From NCBI GenBank assembly GCA_963836195.1, contig CAWIIX010000007.1, positions 62,001 to 126,000 of the forward strand: a DNA stretch of 64,000 nucleotides. Reading direction: 5' to 3'. The notes under the pieces were generated by a model, which was given only the letters and a program-made list of their open reading frames with translations, did not search any database and was not told where the DNA came from. Each line of letters begins with the position of its first letter. Within the stretch, counting starts at the first letter, position 1. Shown piece by piece: positions 9,344 through 18,986 of this stretch. The translations under genes were made by a program, and so were the position numbers. Source of the DNA: Trebonia sp963836195 (lineage in GTDB: Bacteria; Actinomycetota; Actinomycetes; Streptosporangiales; Streptosporangiaceae).

Positions 9344-10480
9344 GTGGATCCGGTTGAGCGAGTTCGCTCGGCGAGCAGGCGGCTCGCCGAGCCGGTGGAC
9401 TCGGTGGCGCAGGCCGTCGCGCGGCGCGCCACGGAGCTCGTAGTCGACTCACTCGACATCAACGCACTGCTTGGGCAGATCGACGTGAACAAGCTCCTTG
9501 CCCTGATCGACGACGACCGGCTGCTGGACCGGGTGGACGTCAACCGGCTGCTGGACCGGGTGGACGTCAACCGGCTGCTGGACCGGGTGGACGTCGAACG
9601 GATCATCTCTCGGGTGGACATGGACGCCCTGCTGAGCCGGGTGGACGTGAATGCGATCGCGGACCGTATCGACATCAACGCGCTGCTCGACAAGACCGAA
9701 TTCTCCGCAATCCTCACCCGATCCTCAAGCACGGTCTTCAGTGAGGGAATCGACCTCGTCCGCAGCCAGGCGGTCGGTCTCGACAACTTCATCGCGCGCT
9801 GGGTCGACCGCGTGCTTGGTCGTGGCGCCAAGCGGCCGTCCGCCCCGCTCGGGCCGCGGCTCCTGGTCAGCCGTGCAGGCCGAGCGATGACGGTCGACAT
9901 CCGTGAGCTGACCGGGCTGCGCGGCCACTACGCGGGGTCCGTCTCGCGCTTTCTCGCCTACGCGATCGATCTCGGGATAATCAGCGGGTTGTTCGGGCTG
10001 GCCCTTGCCGCCGTGTCGTTCGCCGCCGACCTGATAACAGGGCACACGTTCAGCTGGAACAGGAGCGGCCTTCCGGTGGCGATCGCCTACGGCTGCTGGT
10101 GGTTCGTGTACTTCGCTTACTCGTGGGCGGTAAGCGGCAAGACCTTCGGCATGGCGGTGCTCGGCGTCCAGGTCGTCAGCAGGGAAGGCGAGACGGCAGG
10201 ACCGCGCCGCGCTATCTTGCGCACGCTGGTTTTTCCGCTCAGCTTCCTGCTCCTGGGGCTCGGCTTCGTCGGCATTCTGATCGACGGCGAGCGTCGCGCG
10301 CTGCACGACGTAATCGCGGGCACCGCCGTCGTCTACACGTGGGACGCCCGTGCGCAGCGGCTGCACTTCCTGGCCCGCGATGACCTCGCGCAGGTGCCGG
10401 CGCAGCCGGGGCCGCCCGTGCGTGAGAGGACAGTGACGAAGCCAGGCACCCCCACCACGGGGAAGCCGCCGCAGAGCTGA
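9344..10480 (+). CDS. RDD family membrane protein with DVN repeats
   Basis: A 378-residue protein starting at GTG 9344. Residues about 35-125 consist of 9-residue repeats of the form D-V/I-N-x-L-L-D-R-V (for example RVDVNRLLDRVDVNRLLDR), of which three are identical at DNA level with a 27-bp period (9517-9597). Residues about 190-330 form an RDD domain with membrane spans: SVSRFLAYAIDLGIISGLFG, a middle span, and the conserved SGKTFGMAVLGVQVV, ending in DGERRALHDVIAGTAVVY. RDD proteins are proposed transporters, but the role is unproven. The repeat block may form an oligomerising solenoid. Confidence 0.85.
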   Translation: MDPVERVRSASRRLAEPVDSVAQAVARRATELVVDSLDINALLGQIDVNKLLALIDDDRLLDRVDVNRLLDRVDVNRLLDRVDVERIISRVDMDALLSRVDVNAIADRIDINALLDKTEFSAILTRSSSTVFSEGIDLVRSQAVGLDNFIARWVDRVLGRGAKRPSAPLGPRLLVSRAGRAMTVDIRELTGLRGHYAGSVSRFLAYAIDLGIISGLFGLALAAVSFAADLITGHTFSWNRSGLPVAIAYGCWWFVYFAYSWAVSGKTFGMAVLGVQVVSREGETAGPRRAILRTLVFPLSFLLLGLGFVGILIDGERRALHDVIAGTAVVYTWDARAQRLHFLARDDLAQVPAQPGPPVRERTVTKPGTPTTGKPPQS

Positions 10481-10876
10481 AGACACTCAGCCGCAACAGC
10501 GAGATGCTCGACAACCGCGTCGTCGACACTCACGACTCGTTCGCTGAGGGGAACTCGATCCGGGCGATGCAGCGGAGTGTGGCCTCCTCGACCTCTACCT
10601 GCGGGCGTACCAGCTGGCCAGCGGCGTCGCGCACTCCGGGCGGCCGGCTGACCACCGCCCGCAGGACCTGATCGGGGCCATGTCCGCTGCAAACGTGGGC
10701 CATACTCGGTGAAAACTGTTCCTGCAACCCAGGTCAGCAGGCGGTCCTGGGGCCAACAATCGTGCAAAGTCACAGGTCGGCACGCTGACGTCCAAGGGGT
10801 CGGCGAGCAGCAACCGAAGAGGCACGAGGGACGCGTGTTGCCGAGACGAACGCGTATCCCGCCGCCGAGTACGAAA
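10481..10876. other. Spacer without a convincing gene
   Basis: About 400 bases between the RDD gene and the broken hydrolase. A 65-codon minus-strand frame (10530-10727) is open but shows no recognisable motif and no clear ribosome site. The stretch could be a gene remnant; I see no structured RNA or repeat. Confidence 0.5.
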
Positions 10877-11437
10877 TCAGGCGGGTGATGTATTGCGCGC
10901 GAGGAAGCCCGTCCACGACGCCTCGTCATCGGGATGCGTCTGCTCGTGCGGGCCCGCCCTGGCGGCAGCTGCTTGTCGGCCGACGCCAGCGCGTCGAATA
11001 GCTCGAACTGCCCGTCCCGGGGGAAGATCTCGTCGTCCCACTGCACGTGGTAAAGCACCGGGGCGGAGACGGCGTGCGCGGCGGCCGCGATGAGCCCGGG
11101 GGCCAGCAGCCCGGGGTGGAGCGGCGCGGCGTGGCGGACGCCGAACTTGCCGAGGACGGCGCACTGCAGGCGCGGCCCGAGGCGCGGCCGACAGGCCGAA
11201 CCGGGCCCCCATCGACATTCCGAACACGCTGACGTGCCCGTCGTCCGCGCGCCCGAGGCCCGCGAGCACGGACACGGCGTCCAGCCAGTCCGCGGTCATC
11301 CGGGCGTGACGCTCGATGCCTCGTCGGCGAGAGCGCTGGTAGGCGGACGCCGTCATCGGCGCGGGCACCCGGTCGCCGTGATGGGGACCGTCGATCGCGA
11401 CGACCGCGAGCCCGGCCGAGGCGAGCCGGCGCCCCAT
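10877..11437 (-). pseudogene. Alpha/beta hydrolase (dienelactone hydrolase-like), frameshifted
   Basis: The 5' part reads MGRRLASAGLAVVAIDGPHH and contains the nucleophile elbow FGMSMGARFGLSA. At about 11200 the homologous reading moves to another frame, giving APVLYHVQWDDEIFPRDGQ and FDALASADKQL (the catalytic Asp region), then near 10965 returns to the first frame for GPHEQTHPDDEASW (the catalytic His). The usual N-terminal strand upstream of the first Met is also missing. Two compensating shifts plus a 5' truncation argue for a pseudogene, though sequencing indels could mimic this. Confidence 0.75.
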
Positions 11438-11483
11438 CCGCAGGTGGCGCTTTCCTGGTCGCGCGCTGGGTCATCAGATACCC

Positions 11484-12065
11484 CTAGCACCCGGCGTCAT
11501 CGTCGAAGCGGCGCAACTCCTCCAGAATCCAAGCCGGCGGACCCGCTTCGCGTGCCCGGCGGGGTTCGGAAGTCAGAGCCCAGTCGCGCACCGAGGCAGG
11601 GATGTCCCTACCCAGGGGCCCGACGATGTCGCTGGCGGGATCCAGCAGCGGGCCGAACCTCTCGCGGTCCGGGTGGAACACGCCCGTGAAGATGTCGTCC
11701 CCGTCGTCGTCATGGTCGCTCTCTTGGACCCGCCGCATGTAGTCCGGGTCCAGAGCCACCCCGAAATAGGCAGCCGCAGGCTCGGTGAACCCGGGATCCA
11801 CAACTGTCTGGCCATCGAGGCACCACCCGGCATGCACCAGGACGCGCCGCCCGCGCAGGACCCAGCCTTCTGCGTAGACCAGCCCCGAGGCCACCGCCTT
11901 CCGATAGCCGTTCTTGCAGGCACAGGCCGGGATCATCGGCAATTCCCCGCCGCCCGCGTGCGTCCCCGGCGTGAAGAGCCGGCCGTGCCGGATAACCGGA
12001 GCGAGCGCCTTCCCCCGCTTCCTCGCGGCGACTGCCGCCACTAGCTGGACCTCTTCCTCGGTCAC
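11484..12065 (-). CDS. Conserved hypothetical protein
   Basis: About 193 residues from GTG 12065 (VTEEEVQLVAAVAARKRGKA). The N-terminal half has GRLFTPGTHAGGGELPMIPA, then the cysteine-containing CACKNGYRKAVASG and WVLRGRRVLVHAGWCLDGQ; the C-terminal third is acidic with DHDDDGDDIFTGVFHPDRE. The reading frame stays open far upstream through the convergent VOC gene and the APH gene, so the start is chosen from protein sense rather than a clear ribosome site. No function recognised. Confidence 0.6.
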   Translation of the reverse strand: MTEEEVQLVAAVAARKRGKALAPVIRHGRLFTPGTHAGGGELPMIPACACKNGYRKAVASGLVYAEGWVLRGRRVLVHAGWCLDGQTVVDPGFTEPAAAYFGVALDPDYMRRVQESDHDDDGDDIFTGVFHPDRERFGPLLDPASDIVGPLGRDIPASVRDWALTSEPRRAREAGPPAWILEELRRFDDDAGC

Positions 12066-12155
12066 CCGGTCATCATGCCCGATCGAGCGCCCGGCCGGAA
12101 CGGCTGGCTGACCACCTCGCGGACCTGCCGGGCTGGTAGTTGCTAGGGTGCAGCG

Positions 12156-12536
12156 ATGCATCGCAGCCGGCTTTCGACCCTGCTTATCGACGTTCCCGGC
12201 GACCAGGCGGCCGACGCCGCCGCGTTCTGGTCGGCGGCGCTTGGCGTGCAGGCGAGCCCAGTGCCCGGCGAGGAGCAGTTCACCTCGCTCCCCGGCGCGT
12301 TTCCCGGGCTGGTCACCGCGATCCAGGCGGTGGACGACGGGCCCCGCTACCACGTCGACATCGAGACTGACGACGTCGTGGCCGAGACCACCAGGCTCGT
12401 CGCCCTGGGGGCCGTCGAGCTCCGCCGGTGGCTCGACTGCCGGATCCTTCGGGCTCCGGGCGGCCACCTCCTGTGCGTCATCCCGCTGCACAGCGACCCT
12501 GACACTTTCCGTCGGCTCGCACGCGTTTGGGACTAG
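12156..12536 (+). CDS. VOC/glyoxalase-like protein
   Basis: A 126-residue single-module vicinal oxygen chelate protein. MHRSRLSTLLIDVPGDQAAD opens the first strand, AAAFWSAALG is the typical helix, YHVDIETDDVVAETTRLVALG the second half, and ILRAPGGHLLCVIPL the terminal strand where a metal ligand often sits. It resembles the glyoxalase-like (DUF1338-independent) small VOC proteins that often bind drugs or metabolites. The ATG at 12156 is the natural start. Specific substrate unknown. Confidence 0.8.
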   Translation: MHRSRLSTLLIDVPGDQAADAAAFWSAALGVQASPVPGEEQFTSLPGAFPGLVTAIQAVDDGPRYHVDIETDDVVAETTRLVALGAVELRRWLDCRILRAPGGHLLCVIPLHSDPDTFRRLARVWD

Positions 12537-12565
12537 TGAGGTGCGGTCGGCTAGCATCGTCGCTC

Positions 12566-13399
12566 TTATCGTTGTCCGACTGCCGCCCGGATCTGGCTGA
12601 GCCACTGCGTGCCCAGCTGGCGACCGTTCGGCAATTGGTCGTCTCGATCCCAGCGCCATGTTGCGATCATCGCCAGCACGAGAGTCCGGCAGTCGCGCAG
12701 GAGGTCTTGATCGACGTCCGGATAGTGCTCGCTGACAGATTCCGGCGCATGGGCGAGGTCGAACTCGACCGGCCCGCGGCAGCACGTTTCCAGGTCTATG
12801 AACAGCAGCCCGTGCTTCGTGGCGAGCACGTTTCCGGGGTGCGGCTCGCCGTGCAGTAGCTGCTCGGCGGCGCCGCGGTCGCCGATTGCCCGTCGCAGGT
12901 TTCGCAGCGTGCCGCCGAGGAGTTCCCGGTCCGCGTCGGCGAGGGCCGGAGTGCGATCGCGGTCGCCAACGAGCCGCTGAGCCTCCTCGACCCGGTCCGT
13001 GAAGTGCGGCGTCGGGACATCGAGCTCGCGCAGGCCGGCATGCAGCCGCGCGAGCGCACGGGCGTAGTCGGCTGGCGCGGCCTCCCCGGGCCCCATAGGT
13101 TCGTAGTAGGTCCACAGCGTGACGGTAAAGCCGTCACGCTCGTAGACGCGTGGCTCCACCCGGGCCTCAAGCGCAGCCACCGGGCACCCGGACGCGGCGA
13201 ACCGCTGGGCAAGCTCGATTTCGAACTGCGCGACCTGATGCTTTACCGGTGCCACTCGGGCAAGCACGTCACAAGGCAGCAGACGCAGGGTGAGCCTGTT
13301 CGAGTCATGGAGAACGATCGAGTAATCGACCGTCAGGCCAAGCGCTGTAACGACCGACATAGCCGCGGCCATCGCGCGCGGGCGCTCTGACGTCTGCAT
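12566..13399 (-). CDS. Phosphotransferase of the APH superfamily
   Basis: About 277 residues from ATG 13399 (MQTSERPRAMAAAMSVV). The protein-kinase-like aminoglycoside phosphotransferase fold is shown by the catalytic loop LLHGEPHPGNVLA and the metal-binding LLFIDLETCCRGPVEFDLAH. The Brenner-type motif normally reads HGD; here it is HGE, a conservative change at the catalytic acid, so activity is uncertain. The frame continues upstream into the neighbouring DUF4037 gene, but the Met and the frameshifted end of that gene mark the boundary. The C-terminus overlaps a weak cgaacggtc repeat at 12621-12650. Confidence 0.8.
   Translation of the reverse strand: MQTSERPRAMAAAMSVVTALGLTVDYSIVLHDSNRLTLRLLPCDVLARVAPVKHQVAQFEIELAQRFAASGCPVAALEARVEPRVYERDGFTVTLWTYYEPMGPGEAAPADYARALARLHAGLRELDVPTPHFTDRVEEAQRLVGDRDRTPALADADRELLGGTLRNLRRAIGDRGAAEQLLHGEPHPGNVLATKHGLLFIDLETCCRGPVEFDLAHAPESVSEHYPDVDQDLLRDCRTLVLAMIATWRWDRDDQLPNGRQLGTQWLSQIRAAVGQR
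12621..12650 (-). repeat. Possible weak copy of the cgaacggtcc element
   Basis: On the minus strand this reads gaccaattgccgaacggtcg, close to copy 1 at 3441 (gaccagttttccgaacggtc). It encodes DDQLPNG near the C-terminus of the phosphotransferase. It could be chance in a coding sequence. Confidence 0.35.
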
Positions 13400-13410
13400 C
13401 GTCGCCGGCC

Positions 13411-14476
13411 TTACCTGGTGCTGGCCAAGGTGCGGTACGCCGCCTGCAAGGCCGCCCGGCGACCAGGGCTGGACAAGACGTCGGTGGAGTCGACCCACTG
13501 CTCGATGCAGCCCACCATGGGCGGCAGCCGTCTGACGTCCGGGTCGGTGATGCCGCGCAGGAGCTCCTGCGGCACGGCCCCGTCCAGCGTGCGGTAGGGC
13601 CGGTCGTAGAAGGGAATCACCGCGGACTCGGACGCCGGCAGCCCGCGTTCGCGCTGGAGGCCGAGGAGCACACGGCAGGCGGAGGTCAGCCCGTTCTCGC
13701 GTTCCCGCCACTGAGGCGCTGCGGCACGCCTCGAGCAGCGGCCCAAGCCGGGCCGCGACGGGGAGCGAGCGGAAGACGGTGCCGCGCCACTTGGCATACG
13801 GCGCCCATCGACGCGACAGCGCGAACGCCAGCCACAGCAAGTCCCCGGCCAGGCTCGCGCTCAGCAACCGTGAGCCGATCTCGTCGCCGGCCTCGGCGGT
13901 CCGGCCCATCATCGGCAGCAGCTGGCAGACGCGCTGCCATCCCGCCGCCAGGACGTAGCGCTCAACGTCCGGCGGATACCAGGCCAGCAGCGTCCGGACC
14001 GCCGCCAGGGTACGGGTCCGATCGGCGAACACCGGGCCGGCGGTCACCTCGAGCACGCTCTGCCCGGTCATGGTCACCCAGTCAAGCACCGACAGCCCGC
14101 CCGACGGGTCGACGCCCAGCCGGCTGGCGGCGAAGTCCGCGACGGTGGCGACCTCGACCTTGTGGGAGAGCGAGGAGTCCCAGGTGACCGGGAACCGCAC
14201 CGGGAACTGCCCGAACCGTTCCGGCAGCTCCTCTTCCAGGATCGCGCTGATGCGCGGCACCTGGTCGCGGGCGTCGTTATCGACGAGCAGGGTCAGCCGG
14301 CACCCCCAGTCGTGGTCGCGGCTCATCGCGTCGTCAAGGCCGAGCACGTCCGATCCCGAGCCCAGCCGAGCCGCGGCGTACCTCAGTTCCGGCGCAGCCC
14401 GGCTGAGCAGCGGTTGCACAACGTCGGCATAGAACCCGCGGGCCACCTCGGCCCCGGGCAGCTGGCGATCCGTCAC
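13411..14476 (-). pseudogene. DUF4037 nucleotidyltransferase-like protein, frameshifted
   Basis: The 5' part (from ATG 14476, MTDRQLPGAEVARGFYADVV) shows DUF4037 features: RLGSGSDVLGLDDAMSRDHD, a nucleotidyltransferase-type GS...D pattern, and DPSGGLSVLDWVTMTGQ. Near 13722 the sense passes to the next frame: after LGPLLEACRSA the continuation PQWRERENGLTSACRVLLG and IPFYDRPYRTLDG lies one base out, ending at 13411. A single-base deletion explains this. The product would be truncated unless this is an assembly indel. Neighbour of two APH-type genes. Confidence 0.75.
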
Positions 14477-14595
14477 GACCGCAGCTCATCAGATCAGCTC
14501 CGGTCGCGGCCACCCGTTTAATGACGGGTGGCACCGGAGCGGCGGTGAGCGCGGTCGTCAGCCGCTGCCGTTGCCGGGGCGGGATACTGGTCACC

Positions 14596-15525
14596 GTGCC
14601 CGATGACGTCTTCCTCGCGGAATGGTGCGATCGCCAACTCGGTGCTCGTCCGACCCGCGTGCTGTTCCGTTCCGGGCACCTGTCTGCGGTCACCGGGGCC
14701 GAGCTCGCCGACGGCAGGCAGGTGGTGGTCAAAGCCCGCCCGGCTGACCCGCGGATCGCCGGCTGCGTCGCCGTCCAGCGGCACCTGGCCCGTGGGGGAT
14801 TCCCCTGCCCCGCCCCCTTGACCGCCCCGGTGCAGGTCGGCGGGCTCACGGTCACGGCCGAGATCCTGGTGCCGGGAGGCCGCCAGCTTCCGGCGGAAGG
14901 CGGCGCGGCGTCCTACGCGGCGCTTCTCGCCCGCCTCATCCGGTCCGCGCCCGGCCCGGCTGACGTTCCCCCGCTCGCCCCGTCGCCGCCGTGGGCCGGC
15001 TGGGACCACCCGGGGTCACGGCTGTGGCCGGACCAAGACGACCGTGGCCGCGACCTCAACGGCGTTCCCGGGCCCGCGTGGGTGGATGACGCCGCCCGAC
15101 GCGTCCGGGAGCGGCTGAGCGCCCCCGCCGCCGCCGTGAACGCGCACGTCGGTCACGGCGACTGGGAATCACAGAATATCCGCTGGTCAGACGATGGCCG
15201 ACCGCTGGTTGTGCATGACTGGGACAGCGTCATCGCCCAGCCCGAGGCGGCCATCGTCGGCCTCGCGGCGGCTGTCTGGCCGGCCGCCGGGGCGCCAGGC
15301 GAGGCCGCCACCGTTGCTCAGAGCGCGGAGTTCATCGTGAGCTACCAGCAGGCGGCCGGGCGGCAGTGGGCTGAGCAGGAGGTACAGGATGCCTGGGCGG
15401 CGGGGCTGTGGGTCCGCCTGTTCAACGCCAAGAAGGACGAGGCCGACGGCGGCGGGCCGCAGCTCGACCGCCTGGCCGGCGAGATCGGCGACCGGCTGGC
15501 CCTGGCGGCCCTCGTCAACGGGTAA
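14596..15525 (+). CDS. APH-like small-molecule phosphotransferase
   Basis: About 309 residues from GTG 14596 (VPDDVFLAEWCDRQLG); an upstream ATG at 14521 would add 25 residues but overlaps the divergent promoter region. The N-lobe has GRQVVVKARPADPRIAG with the ATP lysine. The C-lobe has the canonical catalytic loop NAHVGHGDWESQNIRW and the metal site LVVHDWDSVIAQPEAA. Unlike the neighbour at 12566, the HGD is intact. A strong terminator follows. Substrate unknown; such genes can encode antibiotic or metabolite kinases. Confidence 0.8.
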   Translation: MPDDVFLAEWCDRQLGARPTRVLFRSGHLSAVTGAELADGRQVVVKARPADPRIAGCVAVQRHLARGGFPCPAPLTAPVQVGGLTVTAEILVPGGRQLPAEGGAASYAALLARLIRSAPGPADVPPLAPSPPWAGWDHPGSRLWPDQDDRGRDLNGVPGPAWVDDAARRVRERLSAPAAAVNAHVGHGDWESQNIRWSDDGRPLVVHDWDSVIAQPEAAIVGLAAAVWPAAGAPGEAATVAQSAEFIVSYQQAAGRQWAEQEVQDAWAAGLWVRLFNAKKDEADGGGPQLDRLAGEIGDRLALAALVNG

Positions 15526-15543
15526 CCGCGGGTACCCGGGGAC

Positions 15544-15577
15544 GCGCCCGTTCCCGCTGATGTGCGGGAACGGGCGC
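15544..15577. terminator. Bidirectional terminator
   Basis: Perfect 14-bp inverted repeat gcgcccgttcccgc (15544-15557) and its complement (15564-15577) with loop tgatgt. It lies between the convergent phosphotransferase and GH16 genes, 18-19 bases from either stop. Confidence 0.85.
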
Positions 15578-15594
15578 GGAGTTGCCGGTCCGGG

Positions 15595-16944
<1,350 letters not shown>

Positions 16945-16979
16945 TCCCGGCCTCCTTACCCCGCTCCCAGGGTTTTACG

Positions 16980-16998
16980 AATAGGTAAGTTTCCTATT
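16980..16998. promoter_or_regulatory. Palindrome upstream of the glucanase
   Basis: aatagg (16980-16985) and cctatt (16993-16998) form an inverted repeat 36 bases upstream of the glucanase start, in an AT-rich stretch next to a second symmetric motif, cgttgaacg (17005-17013). It may be an operator for a sugar-responsive regulator; no regulator gene is adjacent. Confidence 0.4.
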
Positions 16999-17083
16999 TG
17001 TAACGTTGAACGTAACGACGCGGTTTCGGCTCGTCAATCGCGGTGACCGTTAAAAAATCGTGAACGATCGTCATCCATCACAG

Positions 17084-17716
17084 TCACACAGCCGAGCGCG
17101 CGCGGGTTGATGCTGGTGGGAGCCTGTCGCGCCATGCAGACGGCGGTCCGGCCACCCGGGCCAGAACGAGCAGGCTGGCGGCGACGCCGGTCGCGCCGAG
17201 GACGATCAGCCGAGGGTCGGCCCGGTAAACGCCGAAGACGCCCCAGCAGAGCAGCTCGCCCAAGATGAGCAGCCACGTGCCGACGGCGATGCCGGCGGTG
17301 CGGTCGGACCGATACGCCGTCCAGACCGACGGCGTGACCTGCACCAGGAAGGCGGCGATCAGCGCCGTCCCCAGGCCCGCCCGGCCGAACAGGGCGGCCG
17401 CGGCGATGAGCAGCGCGGTCCACGCCAGCGCGAGCGCCGCCGGGCGACGCGGAACCCCGTCACCGCGGCGGGCGAGCAGCACTGCCAGCGCGCCCGCCAG
17501 CACCGTGGCTGAGATGGCGGGCACCAGCGCGGTCCAGAAACCCGACATCGCGAAGTAGCCCGCCCAGGCGGCGTTGTTAACGCTCGTCAGCGCCGCCCAC
17601 GACCAGGACACCCCGGCCGTCTCCCCGGTCCGGCGCAGCCGCGCCAGCTGGGGGAGGAACTGGGGCACGGCCAGAATCGCGGCGACCAGGGGCAGCAAGC
17701 TGAGGGCGGCGCGCAT
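17084..17716 (-). CDS. PQ-loop (SWEET-like) membrane protein
   Basis: About 210 residues from ATG 17716, which has an aggagg site at the right distance. Six or seven hydrophobic segments are visible. Two PQ-loop type motifs occur: AVPQFLPQLARLRRTGETAG near the N-terminus and LVQVTPSVWTAYRSDRTAG in the second half, which is the internal repeat of SemiSWEET/SWEET-like carriers. Such proteins move sugars or other small metabolites across the membrane. It is divergent from an Lrp-type regulator, which probably controls it. Confidence 0.75.
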   Translation of the reverse strand: MRAALSLLPLVAAILAVPQFLPQLARLRRTGETAGVSWSWAALTSVNNAAWAGYFAMSGFWTALVPAISATVLAGALAVLLARRGDGVPRRPAALALAWTALLIAAAALFGRAGLGTALIAAFLVQVTPSVWTAYRSDRTAGIAVGTWLLILGELLCWGVFGVYRADPRLIVLGATGVAASLLVLARVAGPPSAWRDRLPPASTRARSAV

Positions 17717-17764
17717 CGACGATCCTCCTGTCGCCTGGCCAGGAAACCCAGTAGCAACATTATA

Positions 17765-17797
17765 TTGCTGCAATAGCAAGAGATTATTGCCAATAAT
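17765..17797. promoter_or_regulatory. Lrp-type operator palindromes
   Basis: Two AT-rich inverted repeats lie in the divergent promoter: ttgct (17765-17769) with agcaa (17775-17779), and attatt (17783-17788) with aataat (17792-17797). The centres are 18 bases apart. AT-rich degenerate palindromes in a divergent spacer are typical Lrp/AsnC targets. Confidence 0.55.
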
Positions 17798-17834
17798 CGC
17801 TTCAAAAACGATATCCGTGAATTATTCTAAGCGA

Positions 17835-18986
17835 GTGGACGAGATTGACTGCATGATTCTTGCTGAGCTTCAGGAGAATGGCCGCCTGACGGTGACGGAG
17901 CTGGCCGACCGAGTACGGCTCACCCCTGCGCCGTGCCACCGGCGGCTGCGCGAGCTCGAGCGGGCCGGCGTCATCACCGGCTACCGCGCCGTCCTTGACC
18001 CGGCCGCGGTCGGCCTCGGCTTCGAGGCCATCGTCAGCGTCACCCTGGAACGTGGCGACGCCGCCACCGTCGCCGCCTTCGAAGCCGCGATCGCCGGCGT
18101 CCCGCAGGTCCGGCACGCGGAGCGGCTGTTCGGCGACCCTGACTACCTGCTGCGCGTCGTCGCGGCCGACCTGAATGAATATGCGGCGCTCCGTGATCAC
18201 GACCTGGCCAGCCTGCCTGGCATCATGCGGATCACCTCCACGATCGTGATGAAACGCATCGTCGACAACCGGCCCCTCCCGCTGCCGGCCAACAGCGGCC
18301 GCACCCGCGGTGAGTTAGCACCACCCGGCCCAATGATTCTGCTCAGCCCACCGGAACCGGGCCCGGCTCCGGCCGGCCGAGGGCCGACCACTCGACCGAG
18401 GCGACCCACACCCGCGTCGGCGGAGCCGGTGAAGCAGTCGAAGCCGGTCCCTCGACGCCCGCCCCCGGGGCCGGCCGGCCGCGCTCGTCATCGCCGACGT
18501 CCCGAACCGGCGCCATGGACCTGGCCACCCGAGCGCACCAGCCGGGGTCGACGTGGTCCGCCGCGACGCCGCGGACGGTGTCCGCCATCGCCGGCTGGAC
18601 CCGCAGCCCGCCCGGGCCGAATACCGCGACCGTCTGGCATTCGGACGGCAGCAGCCGCTCCCCGTCATCCATGCAGATGGAGTAGACGCCGACCTGCGGT
18701 CCCTCGCCGAGCAGGCGGCCGAGCAGCTGGCCGACCCCGGGGAGCGATCGCAGCCGGCGCGCGCCGTCGACCACCACCACGATGCCCGGCCCGCACCCGA
18801 CGCCCAGGTAACCATCGTCAATCACCCGCTGCCGCGCGGCGACGATCGCGAGCAGCTCGTCGAGCCGGGCGCCGATCGACTCGGCGTCGTTGCCGAGCTG
18901 CGCGACACAGCTGCCGCCCGGTCCCGGCCGGCAGTGCGGCAGCCATCGGGCCCACTCCCACCCGGCCTGCCCGGAAGCATCCGTGA
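17835..18986 (+). CDS. Lrp/AsnC-family regulator with readthrough tail
   Basis: Starting at GTG 17835, the first 150 residues are a standard Lrp/AsnC protein: a winged helix-turn-helix (VDEIDCMILAELQENGRLTV ... HRRLRELERAGVITGYRAVL) and an RAM domain (FEAIVSVTLERGDAATVAAF ... RITSTIVMKRIVDNRPLPL). The usual stop is missing after about 18290, and the frame runs on to 18986 as Arg/Pro-rich sequence antisense to the broken FtsK-like gene. The tail is most likely not a real domain: a 3' indel or junction has removed the stop. It probably regulates the divergent PQ-loop gene. Confidence 0.8.
   Translation: MDEIDCMILAELQENGRLTVTELADRVRLTPAPCHRRLRELERAGVITGYRAVLDPAAVGLGFEAIVSVTLERGDAATVAAFEAAIAGVPQVRHAERLFGDPDYLLRVVAADLNEYAALRDHDLASLPGIMRITSTIVMKRIVDNRPLPLPANSGRTRGELAPPGPMILLSPPEPGPAPAGRGPTTRPRRPTPASAEPVKQSKPVPRRPPPGPAGRARHRRRPEPAPWTWPPERTSRGRRGPPRRRGRCPPSPAGPAARPGRIPRPSGIRTAAAAPRHPCRWSRRRPAVPRRAGGRAAGRPRGAIAAGARRRPPPRCPARTRRPGNHRQSPAAARRRSRAARRAGRRSTRRRCRAARHSCRPVPAGSAAAIGPTPTRPARKHP

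Noticed and set aside
18300..18986. C-terminal domain of the Lrp regulator
   Set aside because: Sequence is Arg/Pro-rich shadow of the opposite-strand gene, not a recognisable domain.
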